NCBI GenBank assembly: GCA_013350335.1
Contig: CM023538.1
Coordinates: forward strand, 46,122,201-46,186,200
Source of the DNA: Chimonanthus salicifolius
Taxonomy: Eukaryota > Streptophyta > Magnoliopsida > Laurales > Calycanthaceae
Length of the DNA stretch: 64,000 nucleotides
Direction: 5' to 3'
A model generated the notes under the pieces. It saw only the letters and a program-made list of their open reading frames with translations. It did not search any database and had not been told where the DNA came from. Made by a program: the position numbers and the translations under genes. Each line of letters starts with the position of its first letter. Position 1 is the first letter of the stretch. Shown one piece after another: positions 43,622-57,567 of this stretch.

Positions 43622-43692
<71 letters not shown>
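43622..43692. repeat. (AT)n microsatellite, unit A (about 35 repeats)
   Basis: An uninterrupted at-dinucleotide tract of about 70 bp. The matching tracts in B (51,681-51,702) and C (59,684-59,705) have only about 11 repeats. Confidence 0.95.
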
Positions 43693-43696
<4 letters not shown>

Positions 43697-43849
43697 GCAT
43701 TCTTATTCTCATGTGACAATGTTAACCATTGATAAAGCCATACTCACTCTATTGCGATCATATTAATTGTAGTTTTTTTTAGATTTTATTTTAAAGTTAA
43801 TAAATATATAAGAACGGGATTTTAAAAAGTGTCACAAAGTTTCTAAATA

Positions 43850-46800
43850 TGGACATCTATTAGAGGAAAGGGTTAACCTTAGGGTTGCCTTTCTATGTTT
43901 GTACCATACTATATTTGTAAGGTTCCCTATTAAGGGATTGTAACATGTATTTATACATAAAGTAAAGAAAGGCCACTGAGCCAAAATTCTACATGGTATC
44001 AGCCTTAGCCTGGGATTCCTACGAATTGCAAACTTTTTTCAGCATTTCTCCCTCTCTCTGTTTCTGTCGCCGTCCCTGCTCCACATCCTGTCTGCTCTAC
44101 GCAGACCCTCTCTCATTCAGCCACTTATGTTTCTTCTACAAGAGACTTTTCCAGCATCTCACCGCTTCTGCCCCAGGTGACTGCTCTGCACAACCCCTCT
44201 TCCTGCGCACTCTCCTGCACCAAATCTGCTGCTATTTCGCCGATCCTCGTCCTCAGTTGAATCCCTCTGCTCCTGCTCGCTGATCTGCTCTCCTTCAGCC
44301 TCTTCTATTGCCGCTTTCACCAGATCTGCTCATCACCGCCCGAACAGATCTCTCCCCACCCAAACTCGTCCAAGCTTCAACATCCTGTATACAACTCAGC
44401 GGATCTGCCATACCTTCTCTTCTGTTGCTGCTGTCCTCAAGCTTCGCCACTCCCTGCCCTCGATATGTTCACATCTTGATCTGCTCTTCGTTTGGCCCAC
44501 AACCCTGATCTTCTCCAGCCGCACGTAGCCTCCTCTGCAGAACCCCACTTTCTCGCTTGCTGCCTCCCCTCTCCAGATCCGTACCTTTCGGCTGCTGCAG
44601 CGTGTACAGTTGAGCAGCTATTCTCTGGCGTGGTTTCATCAAATCCTCTAAAATCTGTCACCCAGATCGCTGCCACTCGACTCACATAGCAAATCCGCAT
44701 CGATCGGACGCTGCTCCGGCGCGCATAAAGGCCTCCCGCCATTCGACCTCTCTCTACCGTCTCAGTCCTATTTCTACTTGCAGTGGTGCTTCGCACCAAA
44801 CCTACTTCTTTATCAGTGTTGTCTCTTCGCTAGCACTACAGATGAGACACACAAAAAAAAAAAAAAAACAAGGAACATCTCAGAACAGCCAACCAACGCC
44901 TATCCTAATGATGGCCTCCTTCGCAACATCCTCTTCATCCTCCTCTGCCCATGCCATCACCATCCCCAACTCCAACTTTTCCCATCTTGTCTCCATAAAA
45001 TTAACGGAGACAAACTACCTTCTTTGGCATGCCCAAATAAAACCATTGTTGGTTGGCCAACACTATTAGCCCTACATTAATGGCACCAACCCTTGTCCCT
45101 CTCCATACCTTTCCACTGATGACCAATCCAAATCTATTCCAAACCCTGCCTACTCCACCTGGATTGCAATGGATCAGAAACTCGTTGGCATTTTTATTGC
45201 GACCCTATCTGAACCCATACTTGCACAGATTGTTGGGATCTCCACCTCTCATGAGATTTGGAACTATCTGCAACGCAATTTTTCACAGCATGCTATTGCA
45301 AATGCCACTCATTTACGAATTCAAGTGCTCTCTCTCTCCAAAGGTACAAAGACAATTTCTGAATATTTGCAATATGCTAAATCCCTTGACAATGCACTCG
45401 TCGCTATCCATCAGTCGGTCTCAAATGATGACCTCATTACATCAGTTCTACGTGGACTTGACCCCGACTACTACATGTTTTACACAGCTACCATTCTCTC
45501 TCCTCCACTTCCGACGTTCACAGATCATTGCGCTCGCCTCTTATTATTTGAATCCTAGGTCACACATCCAGTGCTGAGTTCCTCATCCGATAGCATTGGA
45601 GGCGTGTCTAATACTGCCCCTCTATTTTCCCGCGGGTACGGTTCCTCTGCTCTTGGTGGCTGCAGTCGTCAGGGTCGCATAGACAATGGTAGACGTGGTC
45701 ACGGCAATCGTGGTCGAGGACGTTCACCTTCATCGCCCGAGTTCTTGGCACTCCTCCGCCTGCTGCCATCCAGTGTCAGATCTATTCTAAGTATGGACAT
45801 AGTGCTACTCATCGCTATCAACGCTACTGCCAACAGTCTCAGTTCGAGGCTGATCTTCCATCTACCTTCCCCGACATGAAAATTGCTCGTCCAGTTGATC
45901 ACAATTGGTACTTTGATACTGGCGCTGCCCATCATATGATAGGTGATGCAAACCCCCTACACAACCGATCAGACTATGGTGGGACTAATCAAGTTCTTTT
46001 GCGTGACGGTGACTCTCTTCTCATTGCACACACTGGTACTCTGTCTCTCTCTTCTAGTTCCTCTACTTTTTCGTCTTTCACATGTTCTCCATGTTCCCCA
46101 CATGCATAAAAACTTGTTATTTGTCGCTCAATTTACAAAAGATAATTTCTTTTGTTTTACTTTCTTCCCTTGGGGTTTTGTTTTCATGATTTACGTACTA
46201 GTGCTACTTTATTTCAGGACCAACGTGAAACTGGCCTTTCTCCCATCAAACCCACCACTCGCACCGTTCATGCTTTAGTTGCATCCTGCTCCTCTTCATC
46301 ACTCTGGCACCAGTGTCTTGGATATCCATCTAATAAAGTGCTTCAAGTTTTAGCCACCAATAAATGTTTAAGACCTTCTGTTAAGTTTTCTCGTTCCAAT
46401 TTTTGTAGTGATTGTGCTTTGGGCAAGTCTACGCGACTCTCGTTTTCAACTTGTGCTCATTGTACTCCACAACAATTTATTTAATTCATTCAGATGCATG
46501 GATGTCTCCAGTTTTATCAGTTTCTGGATTTCGATATTATGTCTTATTCACAGATGATTATACACGTTATTCTTGGATTGTTCCTATGCGACATAAATAA
46601 GAAATTTTCACTAATTTTCAAAACTTTATTGTATTTGTTGAAAATCACTTTTCCACTACCATTAAATACTTTCAAAGTGATGGTGGCAAAGAGTATGATA
46701 ATCATTCCTTTCATAACATGTGTGTGCAAAAAGGGCTCATTCACCGTTTATCATGTCAACACACTCCAAGGAAAATCAGTCTTGCTGGACGCAAACACCG

Positions 46801-48199
46801 TCATTTGTTTGAAATGGGCCGCACACCCCTTCTTGCGTCTCATCTCCCACATCACCTCTAGGTTGACGCTCTTTTCACTGTTGTGTATCTAGTCAATCAA
46901 CTGCCAACACCACTTCTCAAACGGTCCTTACCTTATCAACAGCTATATGGCACTACAGCTGATTATCTCAATTTTCGCACATTCAGGTGTGATTGCTACC
47001 ATTACTTAGGTAATTATACGACTAACAAACTTCAACCTCGATCGGTTGAGTGTGTGTTTCTTGGTTATAGTGATCACCACAAGGGCTACATGTGTCTTCA
47101 CCCCTCCACTGGTAGAGTTTACCTCTCCCACCACATACTCTTCAATGAAGTTGTCTTTCCCTACGCCACTACCGAGAGGAACACCGCATCATCTTCCTCA
47201 GACATGGTCTTCCTTCCTGTTATCACCATATCTCCTGCACAGGCACCTTCTACTCTTCCTGCATCTCTGACAACCACATCAACGACTCCATTAGAAGTGC
47301 ATGCTTCAGAACCTGCCACCTCACCACCTCCACTTACTGCACTAGCATCGACTTCTGTTATAGCCTCTGCTCCACCTAATAATGTTCACCCTATGGTGAC
47401 TCGTACTAAGGACGGCATCTCAGAGCCCAAAAAGCGGGCTGACATTTCTAATCGTCATCCCCTCCCACAGGTTTTTGCTTCTATGGACTCTACCTCTGAT
47501 ATTGAGCCCACTTGCTACACTAAAGTTGTTCGATCGGCGGCATGGTGTCAGTCTATGAATGATGAATGCAATGATCTTCTACGACAGCAAACTTGGTCTC
47601 TTGTTCTACCCCCACCAAACTCTAATTGTGTTGGTTGCAAATGGGTTTTTAAGATTTAACGGCGATCTGATGGTAGCATTGAGCGTTACAAAGCAAGACT
47701 TGTTGCTAATGGCTTTCATCAACAGGCCGACATCGACCATGATGAGACCTTCAGTCCAGGTGTCAAACCCACTACAATCTGCACTATTCTTAGTCTTGCC
47801 GTCACTTCTGCTTGGTCCATCCACTAGTTGGATGTCAAGAATACTTTTCTTCATAGCCATATTACAGAAGAAGTGTATATGTCTCAACCTCCTGGATTTG
47901 TTGATCCTCGTCGTCCTCATCATGTTTACAAAATACAAAAAGCTATTTATGGTCTAAAACAAGCACCCGGGTGTGGTTTCAATGTTTTAGCTCATTCCTT
48001 CTCTCTCATGTTTTTATTCAAAGCAAAGCTGATAACTCTATGTTCACATATAGGTGTGGTACACATATTATGGTTCTTCTTCTTTATGTTGATGACATCG
48101 TCTTGACTGGCAATTCTCCATCGCTTCTTCAATCCTTTACTCGCAGACTAGGTACCAAATTTGAAAACAAAGATCTCGGCGCTCTCCACTACTTCTTGC
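43850..48199 (+). pseudogene. Degenerate copia element, unit A (truncated in reverse transcriptase)
   Basis: The LTR 3' end lies just before tggtatcag (43,994), a primer-site match. The LTR start cannot be fixed (near 43,850). Gag opens at ATG 44,908 (LTETNYLLWHAQIKPLLVG; UBN2 type) but has a TAG at 45,067-45,069 where B and C read TGG. Then come a Gly/Arg-rich tract, a ruined knuckle, protease WYFDTGAAHHM (about 45,907), the pre-integrase domain LWHQCLGYPS, integrase pieces, and RT with [19 protein letters not shown] and YVDD (48,085-48,096). Stops include 46,482, 46,598, 47,657 and 47,827. It ends abruptly at the unit junction after LGALHYFL, with no RNase H and no 3' LTR. Gag style suggests the Ale/Retrofit lineage, but this is inferred. 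Confidence 0.85.
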
Positions 48200-49407
48200 T
48201 ATTATGTAGAGGCTATAAATAAGGGTCTCATTTGGCTAATTTCGAGAACGCAGATATTGGAGAAATCAAAATTTGAGCAAAGTTCTCAAAGTTAAGGTTG
48301 ATTTGTGTTTGCAAGTAGCTTATGAATTTCTAGTTTTCCTAAATTTGCATGAATTAAATTGAAAATAGAATCTAGCATAAAGTCTCAATTTTACTTAATA
48401 TTAATCAGAACAGGTTTCTTTTCCTTTCCTTCTTTTTCATTTTAATTCATTCAAATGGAAACTGGTTTTCATGAGATAATTAGTCCATCAAGGATTGCCA
48501 TTTGTTTAACCTTGATCGGTTTCCATTTGAACTGTTGAATTGTTAATTGTGGGCCGATGGAAGATTTCTACACTACCCGAATCCACATCAACAGTTGGAT
48601 TTCTATTAGTGTGGGCAAGGCCAGTTTCTGCACTACCTAGTCTACATCACATTTTATACAAATTTTTAAAACTATATAATTTATGATAATGTTGGATAAA
48701 TATATGAATATTATTTTTTTGTTAGAGATTTCCACATATGAAAAATGATCAGTCACACAAGTAATAAAGTGCTCTTAGGTGAGATCTTTATATGGAGCCT
48801 ACCTATGATCATGAGGTTGATGGGAATGAATGGTCTATCTCTATATATTGTGGTTATAAAAGATCAACTTGGTTGAATGAGACGGGTCATAATTCATTCT
48901 CATAGCTAGAGTCATTCAATCAAGCCAATATCTTATAAATACCGTATACTTACACGGATCTTTTAAACCCATCTAACCTTGTTGTCATAGGTGGGCTCTA
49001 CATGAAGCTCTTACCATAAAAACACTTTATATTATGCAATTTATCATTTCCATCTACATATATGTTGGAAGGAAAATAGTTATATTTGATTATATTTTTT
49101 AAATAAGAGTTTTTATTTAACAGTAAAAAAATTTGAACACTATTTACCTTTTTATTAAAGATATCTTATGCTATTGCTATACTATGTTGCAACTTCTATT
49201 TTTTTTGTCTAAAAATTTAAACAAATTTTACAATTATCAAAAAACACCTTAAGAACATTCAGCACATCTCCTTGGTATGGAATATCTATCAAGGCTGAAC
49301 TCATGATCACTCATATATTTTTCTAACATTTGCTTGGATATCTTTCAAAATGTATGAGTGTGTCTAGATATATTCATTTGAGAATCAATAAGATAATATC
49401 TTCATAC
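48200..49407. other. Unit B left part
   Basis: Non-coding, matching 38,732-39,855 (with the 81 bp that A copy 1 lacks) and 40,688-41,348. From about 48,747 it is almost identical to A copy 2. No gene. Confidence 0.7.
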
Positions 49408-49560
49408 CTGTAGAAGTTAAAAATTTGCCGCTGAACTTATTCCTGCTCAAATGTAGCGACTGTAATTTTGTTAGGTTACCTAAACACGTGGCAACCTTAT
49501 CATCATCCAAATTATTGTAACTTAGGTCCAACTCTATAAGAGTGACCAATTTGCATAAAC
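49408..49560 (-). CDS. RLP LRR exon, unit B (LCKLVTL type)
   Basis: 153 bp with intact splice sites, encoding (G)LCKLVTLIELDLSYNNLDD, CLGNLTKLQSLHLSRNKFSG and KFLTST(G). The exon is about equally distant from both unit A copies, while its neighbouring intron DNA is closest to A copy 1 on one side and A copy 2 on the other. Confidence 0.75.
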
Positions 49561-50229
49561 CTGTAAAGCATAGAATAGATCATTTCAGTCTCATATTCAG
49601 TATATAAGATGCCATTTGATGAATGAAGCATTAATATAAAACACAAATGCTTGAGTCATTACTATATTATGAAAAAAGTTAATTTATGTTCCTGTTTTAT
49701 TAGATTGCTTTTATAATTATTTTTTAAAATAGCAGCAAGGTAAAGTTGTCAATATGCATTAGTTTAGAATCGTTCTCTCTTTTTGTCCGTTAATTTTACA
49801 ACTCTCTTGAGTTGACCTGAGGTAGTTTCTTTTCTTAAAAGTGAAATTAATTGTAGTTTACAACATTAATACGACAGTAGAAAACTGAGCAGTTGTTTTT
49901 ACATAAAACATCTTCCAATATAAATAAAGAAAGATGCAGGGTATGATTTATTAAAGCAATCTATTGGATTTGAAAGAATTATATATTAAATTTGAAATTT
50001 CACTGTAGTGTTATAAAAATAAGAAATGCAAAATTATTTGCTTCAAAGCGCTTTACTTTTTTGTCATGCAATGACTTTTTTTTTTTTAATTTACAAATTA
50101 TAATTATGTGTGTTTAAGCATGGGACTATGAGCTTACTATGAGAACAAATGATTTCTCACATCCAAAACACAGTTCTGAATAATTTGAAAAAGTTGTATA
50201 GACATTTACAAATGAGAATTTATAATGTA

Positions 50230-50446
50230 TGTGTCCGAATGTGAGAAAAAGTTGCCTCTTATGCTGCTCTCTGCTATATCTAATCTTTGTAACTTCATCA
50301 GGTTTGCTAAACAAAAGTTCTTTTATCTTTACCTGATACAGGTCTATTTCAATCACTCTACCAGTAGAGTTGTCACAAGTTATTTCAGACCATTGGCAAC
50401 AATCATGACCCTCCCAATTATCCATGGGTTCACTTTTAAGAGTGTA
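50230..50446 (-). pseudogene. LRRNT-LRR deletion fusion, unit B
   Basis: Same structure as in unit A: no signal peptide, DNWEGHDCCQW cap, fusion at about 50,311 to the 3' half of an LRR exon in the wrong frame, and splice donor lost. The shared junction dates the lesion before the array expanded. Confidence 0.8.
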
Positions 50447-50735
50447 CTAGAGAAGTGACGCCGCTCTTTTCCATATGTTTTGATAGATCTCTTGTATTTA
50501 AGATTGGGAATTTTTTTGGCATTATTAGATTTATGGTTATTACATTGCACTTCTTTAATTTCTTTCTCTTTTTTCACTAGTGAAAACCATCTTCTTTTTT
50601 GCCTATAGATGTTGATATCATTACAAGATCATGTAAGTTTTGTATTTCTTTGTGTCCTGTCTATAAATGGTTTGAATTTTATTTTTTCCTAATTTGAATT
50701 TCAGATTTTGCACTTACAAGTTACAACAACCATAC

Positions 50736-50882
50736 CTGACATAGTAATAAAATTCCCTTGTAGACGGTTGTCGCCTAGAAAAAGATATTCCAACATTGTC
50801 AGGCCGTGCAAGTGAAATTGATCGTTCTCCAACACATTACCTCTGAGATCTAAAAGTTTAAGTTGAGTCAATGTACGAAGCC
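50736..50882 (-). CDS. RLP LRR exon, unit B (LRTLTQL type)
   Basis: 147 bp, open, splice sites intact. It encodes (G)LRTLTQLKLLDLRGNVLEND, then LHGLTMLEYLFLGDNRLQG and NFITMS(G). It differs from the unit A exon at about a dozen positions, many of them amino-acid changing. Confidence 0.7.
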
Positions 50883-51680
50883 CTGCAAAAAATAGAAAAA
50901 GGGTTTATACATTTGAACGTAAACTATGATAAAAATCATAAATGAAGAAAAATATTGGAAATATATTCTCTACTAGTATTATTCCTATTGTTAGTGTTAC
51001 TAATAGATATTCAACTGCAATCTAATACCATATAGCTGAAAAATATGACTATAATCATATGACCCATCTATGGGAAAATTTTACACCTATAGAAAGCTTA
51101 TTTAAGTCAATTTTTTAATTATCATAGTTAGAAGACGTCACCCACCTCTTATCTGAGAGGACTTCCACACAATTCTCCAACTATTTTGACTCATCTATTT
51201 TTTATAAATATTAAAAAAAATGTCTTGCTAAAGAATTTGATTATTGCAACTCTTTAATCAATAGCAGGTATTTTAGACATTTAATATGTTAGAATTGAAT
51301 ATTTGCAATTGAATAAGAAAGATATGAGTTCCTTTTGTAACTATAGAAACTATAAAGATGGCTTTGCAATTAAGACAAAAGATAAGGAGGTATTTACAGA
51401 TTACCCAAAGTGATATAATAACTAATATTCAAACATCTACCATGCCATCGCTATTCAAATTGTGCACCCTTTTATATGATTTTTTTAAAAATAAAATAAA
51501 GAAGGATAATTAATAATTTATGGAAGTTATCGCCGTTCAAAAGGATATGAAAAGATATTTTACATTTTTTAATAAAACGTTGTTTGTTGAGTAGGACATG
51601 TTTATAAATATAATAATACATACTTATTTAAGAATAGTTTTGCAAGTACTAAATTTTATAATCTTAAACATTTCTTGAGC

Positions 51681-51702
51681 TATATATATATATATATATA
51701 TT
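51681..51702. repeat. (AT)n microsatellite, unit B (about 11 repeats)
   Basis: Short counterpart of the unit A tract. It lies at the boundary where A/B divergence drops. Confidence 0.9.
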
Positions 51703-51859
51703 TGTGCATTCTTATTCTCATGTGACAATGTTAACCATTGATAAAGCCATACTCACTCTATTGCGATCATATTAATTGTAGTTTTTTTTAGATTTTATTT
51801 TAAAGTTAATAAATATATAAGAACGGGATTTTAAAAAGTGTCACAAAGTTTCTAAATAT

Positions 51860-54800
51860 GGGCATCTATTAGAGGAAAGGGTTAACCTTAGGGTTGCCTT
51901 TCTATGTTTGTACCATACTATATTTGTAAGGTTCCCTATTAAGGGATTGTAACATGTATTTATACATAAAGTAAAGAAAGGCCACTGAGCCAAAATTCTA
52001 CATGGTATCAGCCTTAGCCTGGGATTCCTACGAATTGCAAACTTTTTTCAGCATTTCTCCCTCTCTCTGTTTCTGACGCCGTCCCTGCTCCACATCCTGT
52101 CTGCTCTACGCAGACCCTCTCTCATTCAGCCACTTATGTTTCTTCTACAAGAGACTTTTCCAGCATCTCACCCCTTCTGCCCCAGGTGACTGCTCTGCAC
52201 AACGCCTCTTCCTGCGCACTCTCCTGCACCAAATCTGCTGCTATTTCGCCGATCCTCGTCCTCAGTTGAATCCCTCTGCTCCTGCTCGCTGATCTGCTCT
52301 CCTTCAGCCTCTTCTATTGCCGCTTTCACCGATCTGCTCATCACCGCCCGAACAGATCTCTCCCCACCCAAACTCGTCCAAGCTTCAACATCCTGTATAC
52401 AACTCAGCGGATCTGCCATACCTTCTCTTCTGTTGCTGCTGTCCTCAAGCTTCGCCACTCCCTGCCCTCGATATGTTCACATCTTGATCTGCTCTTCGTT
52501 TGGCCCACAACCCTGATCTTCTCCAGCCGCACGTAGCCTCCTCTGCAGAACCCCACTTTCTCGCTTGCTGCCTCCCCTCTCCAGATCCGTACCTTTCGGC
52601 TGCTGCAGCGTGTACAGTTGAGCAGCTATTCTCTGGCGTGGTTTCATCAAATCCTCTAAAATCTGTCACCCAGATCGCTGCCACTCGACTCACATAGCAA
52701 ATCCGCATCGATCGGACGCTGCTCCGGCGCGCATAAAGGCCTCCCGCCATTCGACCTCTCTCTACCGTCTCAGCCCTATTTCTACTTGCAGTGGTGCTTC
52801 GCACCAAACCTACTTCTTTATCAGTGTTGTCTCTTCGCTAGCACTACAGATGAGACACACCAAAAAAAAAAAAAAAACAAGGAACATCTCAGAACAGCCA
52901 ACCAACGCCTATCCTAATGATGGCCTCCTTCGTAACATCCTCTTCATCCTCCTCTGCCCATGCCATCACCATCCCCAACTCCAACTTTTCCCATCTTGTC
53001 TCCATAAAATTAACGGAGACAAACTACCTTCTTTGGCATGCCCAAATAAAACCATTGTTGGTTGGCCAACACTATTGGCCCTACATTAATGGCACCAACC
53101 CTTGTCCCTCTCCATACCTTTCCACTGATGACCAATCCAAATCTATTCCAAACCCTGCCTACTCCACCTGGATTGCAATGGATCAGAAACTCGTTGGCAT
53201 TTTTATTGCGACCCTATCTGAACCCATACTTGCACAGATTGTTGGGATCTCCACCTCTCATGAGATTTGGAACTATCTGCAACGCAATTTTTCACAGCAT
53301 GCTATTGAAAATGCCACTCATTTACGAATTCAAGTGCTCTCTCTCTCCAAAGGTACAAAGACAATTTCTGAATATTTGCAATATGCTAAATCCCTTGACA
53401 ATGCACTCGTCGCTATCCATCAGTCGGTCTCAAATGATGACCTCATTACATCAGTTCTACGTGGACTTGACCCCGACTACTACATGTTTTACACAGCTAC
53501 CATTCTCTCTCCTCCACTTCCGACGTTCACAGATCATTGCGCTCGCCTCTTATTATTTGAATCCTAGGTCACACATCCAGTGCTGAGTTCCTCATCCGAT
53601 AGCATTGGAGGCGTGTCTAATACTGCCCCTCTATTTTCCCGCGGGTACGGTTCCTCTGCTCTTGGTGGCTGCAGTCGTCAGGGTCGCATAGACAATGGTA
53701 GACGTGGTCACGGCAATCGTGGTCGAGGACGTTCACCTTCATCGCCCGAGTTCTTGGCACTCCTCCGCCTGCTGCCATCCAGTGTCAGATCTATTCTAAG
53801 TATGGACATAGTGCTACTCATCGCTATCAACGCTACTGCCAACAGTCTCAGTTCGAGGCTGATCTTCCATCTACCTTCCCCGACATGAAAATTGCTCGTC
53901 CAGTTGATCACAATTGGTACTTTGATACTGGCGCTGCCCATCATATGATAGGTGATGCAAACCCCCTACACAACCGATCTGACTATGGTGGGACTAATCA
54001 AGTTCTTTTGCGTGACGGTGACTCTCTTCTCATTGCACACACTGGTACTCTGTCTCTCTCTTCTAGTTCCTCTACTTTTTCGTCTTTCACATGTTCTCCA
54101 TGTTCCCCACATGCATAAAAACTTGTTATTTGTCGCTCAATTTACAAAAGATAATTTCTTTTGTTTTACTTTCTTCCCTTGGGGTTTTGTTTTCATGATT
54201 TACGTACTAGTGCTACTTTATTTCAGGACCAACGTGAAACTGGCCTTTCTCCCATCAAACCCACCACTCGCACCGTTCATGCTTTAGTTGCATCCTGCTC
54301 CTCTTCATCACTCTGGCACCAGTGTCTTGGATATCCATCTAATAAAGTGCTTCAAGTTTTAGCCACCAATAAATGTTTAAGACCTTCTGTTAAGTTTTCT
54401 CGTTCCAATTTTTGTAGTGATTGTGCTTTGGGCAAGTCTACGCGACTCTCGTTTTCAACTTGTGCTCATTGTACTCCACAACAATTTATTTAATTCATTC
54501 AGATGCATGGATGTCTCCAGTTTTATCAGTTTCTGGATTTCGATATTATGTCTTATTCACAGATGATTATACACGTTATTCTTGGATTGTTCCTATGCGA
54601 CATAAATAAGAAATTTTCACTAATTTTCAAAACTTTATTGTATTTGTTGAAAATCACTTTTCCACTACCATTAAATACTTTCAAAGTGATGGTGGCAAAG
54701 AGTATGATAATCATTCCTTTCATAACATGTGTGTGCAAAAAGGGCTCATTCACCGTTTATCATGTCAACACACTCCAAGGAAAATCAGTCTTGCTGGACG

Positions 54801-56208
54801 CAAACACCGTCATTTGTTTGAAATGGGCCGCACACCCCTTCTTGCGTCTCATCTCCCACATCACCTCTAGGTTGACGCTCTTTTCACTGTTGTGTATCTA
54901 GTCAATCAACTGCCAACACCACTTCTCAAACGGTCCTTACCTTATCAACAGCTATATGGCACTACAGCTGATTATCTCAATTTTCGCACATTCAGGTGTG
55001 ATTGCTACCATTACTTAGGTAATTATACGACTAACAAACTTCAACCTCGATCGGTTGAGTGTGTGTTTCTTGGTTATAGTGATCACCACAAGGGCTACAT
55101 GTGTCTTCACCCCTCCACTGGTAGAGTTTACCTCTCCCACCACATACTCTTCAATGAAGTTGTCTTTCCCTACGCCACTACCGAGAGGAACACCGCATCA
55201 TCTTCCTCAGACATGGTCTTCCTTCCTGTTATCACCATATCTCCTGTACAGGCACCTTCTACTCTTCCTGCATCTCTGACAACCACATCAACGACTCCAT
55301 TAGAAGTGCATGCTTCAGAACCTGCCACCTCACCACCTCCACTTACTGCACTAGCATCGACTTCTGTTATAGCCTCTGCTCCACCTAATAATGTTCACCC
55401 TATGGTGACTCGTACTAAGGACGGCATCTCAGAGCCCAAAAAGCGGGCTGACATTTCTAATCGTCATCCCCTCCCACAGGTTTTTGCTTCTATGGACTCT
55501 ACCTCTGATATTGAGCCCACTTGCTACACTAAAGTTGTTCGATCGGCGGCATGGTGTCAGTCTATGAATGATGAATGCAATGATCTTCTACGACAGCAAA
55601 CTTGGACTCTTGTTCTACCCCCACCAAACTCTAATTGTGTTGGTTGCAAATGGGTTTTTAAGATTTAACGGCGATCTGATGGTAGCATTGAGCGTTACAA
55701 AGCAAGACTTGTTGCTAATGGCTTTCATCAACAGGCCGACATCGACCATGATGAGACCTTCAGTCCAGGTGTCAAACCCACTACAATCTGCACTATTCTT
55801 AGTCTTGCCGTCACTTCTGCTTGGTCCATCCACTAGTTGGATGTCAAGAATACTTTTCTTCATAGCCATATTACAGAAGAAGTGTATATGTCTCAACCTC
55901 CTGGATTTGTTGATCCTCGTCGTCCTCATCATGTTTACAAAATACAAAAAGCTATTTATGGTCTAAAACAAGCACCCGGGTGTGGTTTCAATGTTTTAGC
56001 TCATTCCTTCTCTCTCATGTTTTTATTCAAAGCAAAGCTGATAACTCTATGTTCACATATAGGTGTGGTACACATATTATGGTTCTTCTTCTTTATGTTG
56101 ATGACATCGTCTTGACTGGCAATTCTCCATCGCTTCTTCAATCCTTTACTCGCAGACTAGGTACCAAATTTGAAAACAAAGATCTCGGCGCTCTCCACTA
56201 CTTCTTGC
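51860..56208 (+). pseudogene. Degenerate copia element, unit B
   Basis: Primer-site match at 52,003. Here gag is open from ATG 52,917 to the TAG ending at 53,567 (216 residues), because codon 54 is TGG. It covers the UBN2-type Gag domain (YLLWHAQIKPLLVGQHYWP ... ISEYLQYAKSLDNALVAIHQ). The downstream pol region carries the same stops and frameshifts as units A and C (protease DTGA near 53,920; YVDD near 56,094) and is truncated at 56,208 at the junction with unit C. No intact pol product is possible. Confidence 0.85.
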
Positions 56209-57414
56209 TATTATGTAGAGGCTATAAATAAGGGTCTCATTTGGCTAATTTCGAGAACGCAGATATTGGAGAAATCAAAATTTGAGCAAAGTTCTCAAAG
56301 TTAAGGTTGATTTGTGTTTGCAAGTAGCTTATGAATTTCTAGTTTTCCTAAATTTGCATGAATTAAATTGAAAATAGAATCTAGCATAAAGTCTCAATTT
56401 TACTTAATATTAATCAGAACAGGTTTCTTTTCCTTTCCTTCTTTTTCATTTTAATTCATTCAAATGGAAACTGGTTTCATGAGATAATTAGTCCATCAAG
56501 GATTGCCATTTGTTTAACCTTGATCGGTTTCCATTTGAACTGTTGAATTGTTAATTGTGGGCCGATGGAAGATTTCTACACTACCCGAATCCACATCAAC
56601 AGTTGGATTTCTATTAGTGTGGGCAAGGCCAGTTTCTGCACTACCTAGTCTACATCACATTTTATACAAATTTTTAAAACTATATAATTTATGATAATGT
56701 TGGATAAATATATGAATATTATTTTTTTGTTAGAGATTTCCACATATGAAAAATGATCAGTCACACAAGTAATAAAGTGCTCTTAGGTGAGATCTTTATA
56801 TGGAGCCTACCTATGATCATGAGGTTGATGGGAATGAATGGTCTATCTCTATATATTGTGGTTATAAAAGATCAACTTGGTTGAATGAGACGGGTCATAA
56901 TTCATTCTCATAGCTAGAGTCATTCAATCAAGCCAATATCTTATAAATACCGTATACTTACACGGATCTTTTAAACCCATCTAACCTTGTTGTCATAGGT
57001 GGGCTCTACATGAAGCTCTTACCATAAAAACACTTTATATTATGCAATTTATCATTTCCATCTACATATATGTTGGAAGGAAAATAGTTATATTTGATTA
57101 TATTTTTAAATAAGAGTTTTTATTTAACAGTAAAAAAATTTGAACACTATTTACCTTTTTATTAAAGATATCTTATGCTATTGCTATACTATGTTGCAAC
57201 TTCTATTTTTTTTGTCTAAAAATTTAAACAAATTTTACAATTATCAAAAAACACCTTAAGAACATTCAGCACATCTCCTTGGTATGGAATATCTATCAAG
57301 GCTGAACTCATGATCACTCATATATTTTTCTAACATTTGCTTGGATATCTTTCAAAATGTATGAGTGTGTCTAGATATATTCATTTGAGAATCAATAAGA
57401 TAATATCTTCATAC
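56209..57414. other. Unit C left part
   Basis: Near-perfect copy of 48,200-49,407 with a few 1-2 bp deletions (for example near 56,476 and 57,104). No gene. Confidence 0.7.
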
Positions 57415-57567
57415 CTGTAGAAGTTAAAAATTTGCCGCTGAACTTATTCCTGCTCAAATGTAGCGACTGTAATTTTGTTAGGTTACCTAAACACGTGGCA
57501 ACCTTATCATCATCCAAATTATTGTAACTTAGGTCCAACTCTATAAGAGTGACCAATTTGCATAAAC
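57415..57567 (-). CDS. RLP LRR exon, unit C
   Basis: 153 bp, appears identical to the unit B exon (49,408-49,560), with intact splice sites. Confidence 0.75.

Noticed and set aside
44437..44799. 120-residue minus-strand frame repeated at 52,445 and 60,448
   Set aside because: Conserved only because the units are near-identical; antisense to the copia leader and without a domain.
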